DNA from: Cruorifilaria tuberocauda
Lineage: Eukaryota; Nematoda; Chromadorea; Rhabditida; Onchocercidae
Reading direction: 5' to 3'
Length of the DNA: 64,000 nucleotides
NCBI GenBank assembly: GCA_013365365.1
Contig: JABVXU010000076.1
Span: forward strand, 111,537 to 175,536
This document shows positions 14,601-31,045 of this stretch, piece by piece (position 1 is the first letter of the stretch; every line of letters begins with the position of its first letter). The position numbers were made by a program, and so were the translations under genes. Under the pieces are notes generated by a model, which did not search any database, was not told the origin of the DNA, and worked only from the letters and a program-made list of their open reading frames with translations.

Positions 14601-17598
14601 CTTGTGACCTGAATAAAATAGTGTTTCAAAAATATATAACTTTTTCGCAAGTTCATGATTTTTTAAAAATCCAAAATAGGGTTTGAGTAACCAAAACTAC
14701 TGTAACTATTATTTGTTACTCCACTAATAAAGAAAGCTTCAAACGCCTGCGCAGCAAAAGTGAAGGCAATTTAAGCAAAGTGGAAACACACGTAGTATCT
14801 TTATGCCGTACATGTGGTATATGAAATATTCTACATGTACGGCATAAAGCATATGGACAAATGATTAGTTAAGTTGTAATTATTCAAAAAATCCTACTGA
14901 GAAATTACCGTTGTAAATTTCTAAACTGTGAAGAATGACTTTCAGCAGAATTAACATCACCATTCACAACTCTTGAAAATTCTGTAGTAGTAGTTGTTGC
15001 CGCAGCGTTGCTATTTGTCGATGCGTTGTTACTAACAGTTACCGTACTTGGTATTGTATTATCCCCTGTGTCCTAGATCAGTATTACTAGTTATAAATAG
15101 TTACATCAGTTTGTAAATATCAAATGAATCATGTATAAGATCAAAACATTTTCCAATCCCATTTCTTCATCCAAAAAAAGAAAATTATTCACTTAATCTA
15201 TTTTCCGAACCTGAAATTTGAATAAAAATCAAACAATAAGCATATTAAATTCAAACCTGCACAACTGCACCAAATTGAGGAACCGGGCGACAACCACTTG
15301 GTTCGCTTTGTTGTATAAAAGTTGGTGAAACACGATTCGCTGTGCTTTCACAACGCCTGCAATATAATGCTCTGTTTCACTGGAAGTGAGTAATGGTTTA
15401 CGATTATAAATTGATTGCAAAAAACGTTTTGTTCTTCAAATTTTATTTTTAATTTCTTATCACTATGAAACTTAGATTTAAACTTATTTCACAACATCGA
15501 TAAAATCTTAAAAATAAGAATAATTAACAATTTTCTTTCTGCTTATAGCCCATGCTACATATATTAGCATAAGTACACGTGACTTAGTGAATGTTATAAC
15601 GAACAAATAGTTTCTTATTAATCGACTTTGATTAACATACGTGATACTATGGCAGAGACCCGTTGCTGAACTATGCGCACGAGTACGTGCTGATGACGAA
15701 GCGCTCGGTTGCTGCTCACTGGTATTACGTGAGCCTTCCGCTCCGGTAGCTACTCGACCCGCCACAGTGGCACGACCTTTGCGAGTCCGCGTCCTATCTT
15801 TTGCACTCCTAGAATACCTCACTTTTTTGAAATTTTGACACACATTATCAACAAAAAAACAACCCCATTAGCTTCCCTGGGCTGTTGCGGTAGGTATAAG
15901 ATGATGGTTATCATTGAAAAAAACACCAAATTGCTCTCCAAAAGCCGAAAGACAATTTTTGTAAACAGATCACTCAGTAAAACGAACATGGAAGATGAAG
16001 TAATGAAAGAGAAAGGACAAAAAGGAGATGAAGTAACACTTAGAGCAGAATAGCAAAAAAATATGATACCTTGGCTGTTCAGCCACCAGTGTACCACTGT
16101 TTGTATGTAGAGAACTGTCAATATTGTCTGCCGTCTGACTCTGCAATACGAACAGCAGAGTGAGAAAAATTAAAATTCGGTAAAAATATTACAAAATTAT
16201 AATATTTAATCCTAAAAAAGCTCTAAAATCTAAGCAGCCTAAGTGAAAGAACCGATAACGATAAGATTCTTTATCTCATGACGGTCAATGCTAGAATACC
16301 TAAGCAATTTCAGTAGGAGAAACAATAAAAGTGAGGTCATTTCACTCCCTTAATCTCAGAAATATACGTTAACCAATGTCCCCCAATACCGCTTTTTGAG
16401 AATATGAAAAATGATTCAAACTCAAAAGACTAACACTTGGTACTGCAATTGAATACTGACGCTGCGAACGGGTCAGACGACGATCACTTGGATTTTGATC
16501 AGGGAAGAAATCTGTTAAATACTTCAATTCACTTCTGATACTTTCGTGTCCGGAACGACTGGAACCTGAACGTCCAGTACCCCCACCCACCGATCCCGTC
16601 TCAGACGTACCCGGTAAATGAAAATTTTGCTGTCGAGACAGATCGCTGCTTTCTGGATCCTGAAAACCGCGCAATTTTCTTCATTTTTTCTAACTGAACT
16701 ATTTTAAATGCACTTTTGATATAAATTGTACAGGAAGAATGACTATCATTATGGAAGTAAACTAATGTTTTGGAATTAATAAACTAAAGGAGTGGAGAAA
16801 GAAGCATGCTCATTTCGTTTGCAAAGCAAACATGAATTATGAAGATAAGAATTATGAAGTTTTGGAATTTTTGAAATTAAAAATACCTGTTCCACTGATG
16901 AATGAGTAACTCGACGCAGTTTAGACGAAGAAGAACCCACAGCTGCAACTGAAGTTGTTGCCGAAGCTTCTGATTTCAATGTACCTAGAATGAAGGAGGA
17001 TGATTGGCAGTTACTTATAAGGATAGAGAAGAGTCGCACAGTTCACCACTTTGATGCCACGCAATGTAGCAAAATGAAAAAAATGATTTTTCGAAAGAAT
17101 AAAATAATCAAGAATTAGTGACGACATAAAAATAGTGAAACAACTACTGTTTATGACTTCTGTAATCATTCCTAAAGGATAGTATTATTTGAGATTTCAG
17201 TCCTTCAAATTTTACTAGAATCCAATTAAGATTAAGACAATAGGGACGCATAGGAATAGCAGCGTTTCCTAAATGTTGAAATACATCAAGAAGGGCACAT
17301 TCCTAAAATTTTTTAAGCAAGCTGTAGAGAGAATGCATGCTATGTGGACAAAATAATTATGAGTCAGAGTACTGATTGAATTGCCGGACTGATTGACGGA
17401 GATAATACTTACGTGTTACATAAATTTGGAAATTATGCGATGGTTGTTCAACAGGATCAGACATTCAATTTTACTTTCTAAAGATTTTGCCATGTAAGAA
17501 TAAGAACAACCTGAATTTGGTGAACTACGTTTTCGACTAAATTGAGGCAGCGTAGCGTTGTCACCTTGCTGTCCAGATGTCGATCCTATGTTCGACAT
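1..17598 (-). CDS. TRIP12: TRIP12-like HECT-type E3 ubiquitin-protein ligase, N-terminal ~1,479 residues (C-terminal HECT domain off the left edge)
   Basis: Large nuclear E3 ligase that in animals adds ubiquitin to N-degron, ubiquitin-fusion and chromatin-linked substrates. I resolve 32 exons on the minus strand; their lengths sum to 4,437 nt, exactly 1,479 codons with no internal stop. Order: disordered Ser/Thr/basic N-terminus (residues 1-332), Armadillo-like repeats (333-630), WWE domain (about 631-717), a helical segment, a second disordered linker (about 837-1,080), then the conserved TRIP12 block leading to HECT. Segments such as GNEESLPNLPIKDIVHALI, NVQQLLLVQP and RGSQALRFFQTHQ match TRIP12 closely. 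The start ATG at 17,598 gives MSN..., as in vertebrate TRIP12, and lies 7 nt after a TTTTCAG acceptor. The catalytic Cys would lie about 450-500 residues beyond the edge. HECTD1 is the nearest alternative, but the order of repeats, WWE and C-terminal block favours TRIP12. Exon limits are in the five entries below. Confidence 0.95.
2995..5501 (-). other. TRIP12: TRIP12 exons 17-23: post-WWE helices and central disordered linker
   Basis: Exons: 5501-5380, 5286-5052, 4787-4608, 4349-4205, 3780-3742, 3588-3380, 3210-2995. Exon 18 (RMIYPSDVRVLKDILANL, VVASALQLSHLLLDKFPD, FKREG) is strongly TRIP12-like. Exons 19-23 form a Ser/Thr-rich linker with little conservation. Exon 21 is a 39-nt micro-exon between GTCAG and GTCG. 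It is needed to keep phase, but its weak donor makes it the least certain exon of the gene. The exon 19 acceptor is TTTGAAG before GTGTTGCG, chosen because the two upstream AGs break the frame. Exon 23 ends at AAAGAAG before GTTCG. Confidence 0.8.
5887..6474 (-). other. TRIP12: TRIP12 exons 15-16: WWE domain
   Basis: Exons 6474-6312 and 5986-5887. They encode ELMPRLPVDGIFEIDNVML, then LWYWRDDSNQWLPFTHFDSR and the start of the following strand. The paired aromatic positions (WYWRDD, QWLPF) and DSRLIE are the WWE fold, a module that typically binds poly- or iso-ADP-ribose. In TRIP12 this links ubiquitin ligation to PAR signalling. The Trp, Trp and Glu positions that name the domain are all present, so the domain looks functional. 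Confidence 0.93.
6689..8953 (-). other. TRIP12: TRIP12 exons 9-14: Armadillo-like repeat region
   Basis: Exons: 8953-8769, 8586-8491, 7938-7846, 7573-7412, 7246-7006, 6803-6689, encoding roughly residues 333-630. The segments VVSIMERLRSTSELSQLDA, MLEALPRALPVVIDTVPHLL, QRLAFQIAANCATYVSAN, CRLVDNMRNHADKL and LLLVQP align in order with the TRIP12 Armadillo-like solenoid, which binds substrates and partners. All joins are in phase with GT-AG borders. The introns between these exons are 80-840 nt, much shorter than the 5.6-kb intron before exon 9. Confidence 0.92.
8633..8679. repeat. Compound (AT)n-(GA)n microsatellite
   Basis: About ten AT units run directly into about thirteen GA units, inside the intron between TRIP12 exons 9 and 10. 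Simple-sequence DNA, probably polymorphic. Confidence 0.95.
12067..12141. repeat. Imperfect CAN trinucleotide repeat
   Basis: A run of CAA/CAG/CAT/CAC/TAG-type triplets inside TRIP12 intron 8. The open frame over it encodes Ser/Thr/Asn runs, but it lies in an intron and has no coding support. Confidence 0.85.
13485..13587. repeat. Inverted repeat, 31-bp arms (28/31 identical), 41-nt loop
   Basis: Arms 13,485-13,515 and 13,557-13,587. The inner 16 bp of each arm (CAAACTCATCAAATAC and its complement) pair perfectly, and three mismatches lie in the outer half. It sits in TRIP12 intron 8 and would fold into a long hairpin in RNA from either strand. Confidence 0.85.
14520..17598 (-). other. TRIP12: TRIP12 exons 1-8: disordered N-terminal region
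   Basis: Exons (high to low coordinate): 17598-17511, 16984-16887, 16659-16437, 16127-16070, 15817-15641, 15356-15257, 15072-14909, 14608-14520. Phases join without a stop and give about 332 residues rich in Ser, Thr, Arg, Gln and Asn, with basic patches (SRKRSSPNS, KDRTRTRKGRA) like the low-complexity chromatin-binding N-terminus of TRIP12. Exon 7 holds a short run of five Thr after three Ala. The acceptors of exons 4 and 5 (after GACGGCAG and GTGAG) were chosen because the alternatives a few bases upstream put a stop codon in frame, so those two limits are less certain. Confidence 0.8.
14799..14849. repeat. Perfect 17-bp hairpin in TRIP12 intron 7
   Basis: CTTTATGCCGTACATGT at 14,799-14,815 is exactly complementary to 14,833-14,849. 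The 17-nt spacer can shrink to about 13 nt by adding G-U and G-C pairs at the base of the loop. It lies between exons 7 and 8. Confidence 0.88.
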
Positions 17599-17616
17599 GG
17601 AAGAGCTGAAAATTGA
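17599..17616 (-). promoter_or_regulatory. Splice acceptor just upstream of the TRIP12 start codon (probable spliced-leader site)
   Basis: On the minus strand TTTTCAG ends at 17,606, followed by only 7 nt (CTCTTCC) before the ATG. TTTTCAG is the nematode acceptor consensus, and so short a leader is typical of SL trans-splicing. A cis-spliced 5' UTR exon further right cannot be excluded. Confidence 0.6.
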
Positions 17617-19785
17617 AAAGTGAGTTAACCGATATCACAGTTGAAAATCGACGGTCGGCGACGTTTTAATTTTTGTATCCATATCTTCCTTTCCATTTAT
17701 CTCATCTTTTCAATCTATCTTCCTCAGAAATCTCATAAATGATACTCATCCAAAATATGATGTTTACGCTAAAATTCCAAACACAACGATTACTAAAGTG
17801 AAAAAATTAAAATTCTTTAAAACTTGGCTAAAGTAAACATCATAGATTACTTTCTAATATACCTTGTAAATGTGTTTAATCCTGGAAAATAAACGAGGAA
17901 AGACAAAAAGTGGTGCGTCTTTTCATCCTGGATTTTAATTTTGGGCTCAAGAAATTCCTCTCAACACTCTCAAGCATTATTCAAAATAATAACATCATGT
18001 TCGGCTATCATTCATAATAGTATTCTAATTTCAATTATCTCTAATTTTTGAATTACAATTGCAATGAAAGCATTTCGAATCATTTAGAGCAAAAGAAAAA
18101 AAGGCCAGTATTATCCGGGACTATACGAAAAATTTTCCCTCAAAAATCCCAAAAATCAATTAGACTGGTATAAAAAATTTAGATACGCGTAATTTCATTC
18201 CGCCTTATCTAATGAAATGTTCTCTAAATGAGCCTTCGTGATGGTGAATGTACTCCTACAGTCGTTCCCACTCCACTCCAACTCGATGACCTACGAGAGA
18301 AGATTGTCCTCCAAACAGGATACACATTTCTCAAAAGTGGTATGAGACGAACGGTTTAAAACCTATCATTACGATTTATCACAATCATTAAGACTAAAGA
18401 TCGGTTATAGAGATGGGAAAGAGAGCAGAAGATTATGAGAAATGACAACAAGCAACGTGTATCACAACTGTATTGATTGCAGAAATGTGGTAAGCTTTAG
18501 AAATGAGTTTTATATTTCTATTGCAAAAATACAACAAAAGAGAAAGTATGTATGGTTAGAAATTGTGAAATAGCTTTGTCATGGCACGCTGTTTTTATTT
18601 TACAAATGATAAGAAATAATTTGAAAATAAACGAGACGGAATAGAAAAATAAATAATTTATAATATTACTGCAATGTATGGTAAACCAAATAACTATGAG
18701 CTAGCTGAGATAAAGCAAATGAAATATTGCTTTATTGTTGTATAAAAGTAAAAATGTGAAATGAGACGTTAATAGGAAATTTATGGTAAGTAAATCTATT
18801 TTGATCTTATTTTTAAAGCAGCAAAAACTGTTGCAAATTAATGAGTGGAGTAACAGAAATTTAACGGCAAATATGCTCATGAGAAATATTATCGAAAGAA
18901 TATCAATAATGATGCATCAAAACTCAACTATCATCTAAGCAATCATATGAAATTTCAGTAAAATTTGACATTGGCCAATAAATAATTTCAGTAGTATTAA
19001 ACGATTAACCATTACGGTACGCTGAATTCTGGAACTGAACTCAAGGTCTTCAATATTACAGTTTTGGATATCTCAATTATCCCAATATCTTGAAAGGAAA
19101 AGGGAAAAGCGCTCTATAACTACGACAAGTAGTCAAGATTCTTTTTTAAACCTATTCTTAATTGACCATAACAGGAAGCTGCTGAATTATAGAGTGAGCC
19201 AATGGTGTTAAACGATCAATAATATGAATGTCAATATCGAATTCGAAAGAAATAGCCCAGAATAAATAAAAGATGAGCTTTTTCAAGAAAAAACTCATTA
19301 TAGTACCTCATTGTAACTATTTCTTTCTCACCGAATGATTCAGAAGACTCTGATATATCGTTTTGCATTGGTGCAACGGTTTTGATAGAAACGGTTATAA
19401 CGAGAAATATGGGCGCATAGAGTAATCACTTCAGATTGTAAATGCTTTGCAGAATGCACAACTTACATGGCAAAAAATACTGCATTTGCACCCGTACCGT
19501 CATCATCACTATCTCATCACAAGATGAATTGAATGTATCACAAGGATAAGCCAATCCTTAGAGAAGAAAGTTTTACTAAGCAAACATGTATATGTATATG
19601 TGCATTGGAGAATAGAGTTGGAGAATAGAGTTGAAAATTTTTGAAAAGGAAAAAAACCGACACTTTCTCACCGGCAGGCCCTATACAAATATCTAGCTAT
19701 CCCTGATCGTTTTCTTTTCCTCTCAAAGATCTGTCGTTCAGAACAAAAACACGAAAATTATCACCATTGTCTTTAACAGAAGTAA

Positions 19786-19898
19786 AACAGCAACAGCAGT
19801 AGTGGCAGCAATGTAGCAGTAGCAGTAGTAATAGCAGTAGCAGTGGCAACAACAGCAACAGAAATAGCAGCAACAATAGCAATGACAAAAACAACATT
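19786..19898. repeat. Imperfect CAG/TAG/CAA trinucleotide repeat
   Basis: Over 100 bp of AGC/AGT/ACA triplets. The minus-strand translation is a Leu run, which is an artefact of the repeat. Confidence 0.88.
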
Positions 19899-20039
19899 AA
19901 CTTTATTGTCAACTAATAGCAAAGTACTAATAAGGGCTGAATACTTTCTCTTTCTTCCTCATTCATTCAAACAGAAACTGGAAGGTAAAATCGGCAGATA
20001 ATGGTGTTTGAAACGAAATGTCTATGGGCCAAAACACTA

Positions 20040-20362
20040 GTTTTATTCATGTAAGTTTTCCTATATTCAATATTTTCAGGCCCGAAACCACACACTATTT
20101 ATCTATGCAAGCCTTCTTTTACTCAATAATTTCAGTGTTTGAGACCGTAGGCTCATCCACGCTCTCATTTATCCATGCATGCTTCCTCCGCCCAAAATTT
20201 GTAAGTCTGAAGTCGTAAACCCAGTATACTTATTTATATTCATGCATCCCTTCCCTTATAAAGTGTCTTCAGACTCGAAATTGGTAGGCCCATCCCATAT
20301 CTTCATCCATTTAACTCTTCCTTCATCTCACATCCTGAAACCTGAAATTTCAAGTCCATAAT
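20040..20362. repeat. Degenerate tandem repeat, ~65-bp unit, about five copies
   Basis: Units starting near 20,041, 20,099, 20,168, 20,233 and 20,302 share the order ATTTATnCATGCA, CTTCC, then TTTCAG-like, GAA and GTAGGCCCA-like blocks. Copies are strongly diverged, so this is an old minisatellite or a decayed element. Confidence 0.6.
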
Positions 20363-20798
20363 TTAAATCCACCTTATTCACTGCACGCCTAAATTCAAAG
20401 ATACTACGTCTCTCTTCTTAATTACAGACCACACATTTGAAATCACCAGTAATACCACGACTTATTTAATAATTTCATATGTCATTTTTATTTCCATCTA
20501 TCTATATCAAACAGTAGACGATAAGCAAAGAAGCGAAAATAAAGAGTGCATGACCAATAATCAGAAGCGTACCTGAGAAAGCCCCGTGCTGAACTATCTG
20601 TGTATTTGATGTGAAGCTTTGACGTATATACGCACACAAAACCAAATGATACTTTCAATTTCCCCGTTCACCTGTCTTCCTCCGTCTTTTCTCTTCTTGT
20701 TGTTGCTGTTATTGTCGTTGTTATTGTTACTGTTGAACCAATAATACTGATAGGAACAAATCGGTGATGAGTTCGTTACAATGAAATAAAGAAAATTT

Positions 20799-20805
20799 AT
20801 ATATG

Positions 20806-20837
<32 letters not shown>

Positions 20838-20838
20838 C
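20799..20838. repeat. (TA)n microsatellite
   Basis: Two TA runs interrupted by a single TATACATA. It follows an imperfect GTT/ATT repeat at about 20,696-20,735. Confidence 0.93.
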
Positions 20839-21208
20839 AATGTATAATTTTAATTACGTACTAAGTCTTGTGTATGCCTAAAGCTTGCATAAATTAGATA
20901 TGACGGAAGAACACTGTGCCAGGTAAAGTAGAGGACATTATCGCATCGTTCAATTATCACCTTTTCCTTTCTGCCCTCTTCATTTACATTCTTATTGTCT
21001 TTTTCCTTATACCTTTCATCACCTTTCATCTGTTGTCAACTTCTATCTCGTCCTTTTTGATTCTTCAGGTCAAGGCCTTAACAGCATGAGAACAAGTTCA
21101 GACTAGATGGAATGACAGGACAATTTGGTTGGCCTTACAAGCCCTTCCTCCCTTCCATCTTAACACTTATTATCATTCCTGATAAACACCCTCTAAAGTA
21201 GGTCTACC

Positions 21209-21292
21209 ACATATATGTATATGCACGCAGCGCAATGCACGCACACATGTCTGCGTGTTTGCATGTACCCATGTCTCTATGTGTGTATGTCT
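21209..21292. repeat. Alternating purine-pyrimidine tract (TGCA/CACG/TGTG)
   Basis: About 80 bp of mixed CA/TG/CG alternation, of the kind that can adopt left-handed DNA under torsion. No coding potential. Confidence 0.6.
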
Positions 21293-22124
21293 GAATTAGT
21301 TAACAAACGACTGGTAATAAAATGATGTAATATGCAAAATAGGTGAAATAAAACATACAGATGCGTCAACCTCCTCTCTAACTTTGTTATCTCGTCAATT
21401 CTTACTTTTTTCCCTTAATTCTTTCCTACGTAAAAGAGTTATTTTTTCGTCCTAGCTATAGATATGTTGAAAATCGGCTAACCGGGGAGAAAGACTTCTG
21501 ACCGGATCAATGAAATTTAGTGAAATGTTACTGGAGATAAGCAGCACACGTATTCCTCTTATACAACACAGTGAAACAAACTATCCCACGTACGTCTTAT
21601 CCATTATATTTGAATGAAATTAGAAATAGAAATGGAACTGATAAACCAGTGGATAAATTGATAGGAATATAATATGTGAGGAGAAAGCAGACTAATGTGA
21701 TCATATTCTTCAAATTACAGAAAATTTTCCGTACACGTAGTGAAAAGTACATAGACACATCCCATAATGCATCTATAAAACGCATTCACGAGAGCTTTTA
21801 TTTACGGAAAGGGAAAGAGAAAAAGGAGGAGAAAGGAAGGGTATGAATCCGGAAAACAAATAGGAGATGCTGACGATGATGGAAGTTACAGGGAATTGCT
21901 TCTCTCATCCATTCCATCCCCATCCTATGCCTCTAAAGTCTCTTTCTCTCAAGTCTTATCCTGAATTCATCTACCTCCTGAATTCCTTCCTTCCTTTATT
22001 CATCCCGCCGAATATACCGTTGAAATCCTTCCCTTGTATACCTTCGCCAACACAACCCTCCGCGACACTTCATACTATCTTATCACAGCTAGACAGACGA
22101 TGATGTGTATGTCTGTCTTTTGTA

Positions 22125-22142
22125 TGTGTGTGTGTGTGTGTC
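22125..22142. repeat. (GT)n microsatellite
   Basis: Eight to nine uninterrupted TG units. Confidence 0.93.
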
Positions 22143-24413
22143 TACTCTGGGTGCTTCCCTTTTCATAATTAGAAGGAAAGAGAGTGCTTCTTTCAAGTTC
22201 GATCAGTCCGTAAGTCCGGTCCACTTATCATCAAACCTACTATTCTTGGGATGACCCTTCGGAGCAGGAAGGCTGTCTGCTTTTCATATCTCCACACCAA
22301 ATTACTACCAATAATTGAGGGACCAATTCCTGATAATTATTCAATCTGGAAACATAACGAAGTTACCCACTTTCAGAGGCATTCATACAGTAGCCTGAGA
22401 TCATGAATTGTAGTAGCAAAAGTCTCTTATGTCTCTTTCAGGAACAGGAGTTAATAGCTCTCCGTAGTTTTAGAGGATTAGTAGAATAATGACGAATTGC
22501 CATACAAATATTGCTATATCGACAAGCACAATATATCATAGAGAGCATTGGTAAGCCCATATAATAACTATTAAATGACCTCATGACCCCAAAAAATGAC
22601 CTGATATCAGGAGCAATCTCTCCCATCTCTCTATTCGTTATCGTCTCTCATCAATCGAAACTTTACCTTATTTTTATGGATACCTTACCCTCACTCACCT
22701 CACTCATTCCCTTTACCCGTACCCTACTCTCCCTCCCCCGCACACTACCTCACCCTCACTGTCCACGAAGACAGAGATCCACAAAGCTGTATTCAGGGCT
22801 GATGGAATGTCGGGTGGCACTCGGCACACACGCAGATAGGCACGCAATCGCAGACACATCGTGAGGGGAGACATGTAGAGGGAGGGAGAGATAAACACTT
22901 CTTAATGTATATTACTCACCCCTTCCAACTGATTGACTCGTTTTCCGATATTTCATCATCGTTTATTGATTCCATCCGTGAGACGTACGTAGGCATCTTC
23001 ACGTCATTCCTTTCCTCTTATCATTTCCGTCGTTTACCGTAGTTAAACTACCGAATTTACTGATACCATAGGCACTCTATCGTATATTACCTATCGGGAT
23101 ATGGTGGAGTGAAAGTGAGAGAGAGACGATATTCAAATTTCACTTCATAGTATCAAGATGGTATACTGTATAAGCGAGATGATACGATAGGAACACTTTT
23201 GAACATATAACATGAAAATGAGTTTTCCGATCACATTATCAACCGAATTATATATAAACCTGGTAGATTCATGAATTCAGTCGTATCTTTCTGATTTATA
23301 TACATATATGTTGTCAGGTCACCCGCCGTCATAGATTTCATGCTTCACCGGTAGACCTTGGTAAATGATCCTAATAGATCACTAGTACGTACGGATTAGT
23401 AGATTGCTGATGGATGTACAGTCTTCAATTATCAAATTACATTAATAGAAATCTGAGATGTAATCAGGATGTAATTTTTTCTTTTGTATCTTATGCTTTT
23501 CGAATCGAATCTTGTATTCATCACTGAAACGATTCTATTGATGCTTTATGATTAGTTAGAATTAGTAAATATCATCGTAGCTATTATTCTGAAATTATAA
23601 TTCCTGAAAAATAGGATATTAAAATTGTAATTTATCCGTGAAAGGGTACCACTAATATAAGCAAGTCATTGTAAGTGACGTGTATTTTGGCATTTAGCAG
23701 ACGTATGATTAATTTAAGATAGCGAAAGGTTTGAAAAGATGTTTCACTTGTTATATTGAATTATTTTTTATCTGTATTGGTGGCATTTTGGATTTTTCTA
23801 TTCATTTAGCTATCATTGATTAATATTTGAAGCTCTCTACAGTAATTCACATTTTTCTGTCATACGATATGCCCGGTTTTTTGTTACAGCTTCACTACTA
23901 TGATAAGAAAACACCAAGAATTATTTTTTTTGCTTTGGAGTGAAAATAAAAAACGTCGCGAGAGATGCGTATTTGCGTAGAAAGTGTTAGGTTAACCTTT
24001 GTTAAATCATAGATTGATGCTATTCTTGAAAATTGAAATCTATATTGGCAAAATCTTGTTTCTCATCTTTTATTATTTAAGTGCTATATATGGATGGAAT
24101 AATAAAATATTAAGATAGCTACCGTACTCTGTAAATACCGTAACGCATTAGTAGAAAAAAGCGTGGTGCTAATTCACACTAGTACAATATATGATAATTG
24201 TTGTTGAAAATGAAGTGATATTTGTATTTTAAAATGAAATGTTGTTGCGAGAACGGTGATTGCAAATAAAATTACATTTCTTAGAAGGAAGCTGTGCTTT
24301 TTGTTTAGGAAGAAATGAAGAGATGGATTTTCATGAGAAATGATGATTATGTATTTGCAGAAGAAATGCAATTCGTGTTATGTTGCGGAAGTGATACTAA
24401 TGTATTTTTATTG

Positions 24414-24438
24414 AATATTTGTTGCAGGTATAACTATT
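24414..24438 (+). promoter_or_regulatory. Splice acceptor and 11-nt leader before the DDX3 start
   Basis: TTTGTTGCAG ends at 24,427 and the ATG is at 24,439, leaving an 11-nt leader. This is either a spliced-leader trans-splice site or the end of a 5' UTR intron. Confidence 0.6.

Positions 24439-31045
<6,607 letters not shown>

Larger units (their letters stand above)
17608..24427. other. Gene-free spacer between divergent TRIP12 and DDX3 genes
   Basis: About 6.8 kb without a recognisable exon. The ORFs here (for example around 21,867-22,103 and 22,438-22,864) are low-complexity, C/T-rich and lack plausible splice contexts. The spacer should hold the promoters and outrons of both genes, and carries the simple repeats listed below. 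Confidence 0.75.

Noticed and set aside
19697..19912. Leu-rich minus-strand ORF
   Set aside because: Translation of a CAG/TAG triplet repeat, not a protein.
21867..22864. Short Pro/Ser-rich ORFs in the TRIP12-DDX3 spacer
   Set aside because: C/T-rich low-complexity frames, overlapping on opposite strands, with no splice context or family match.
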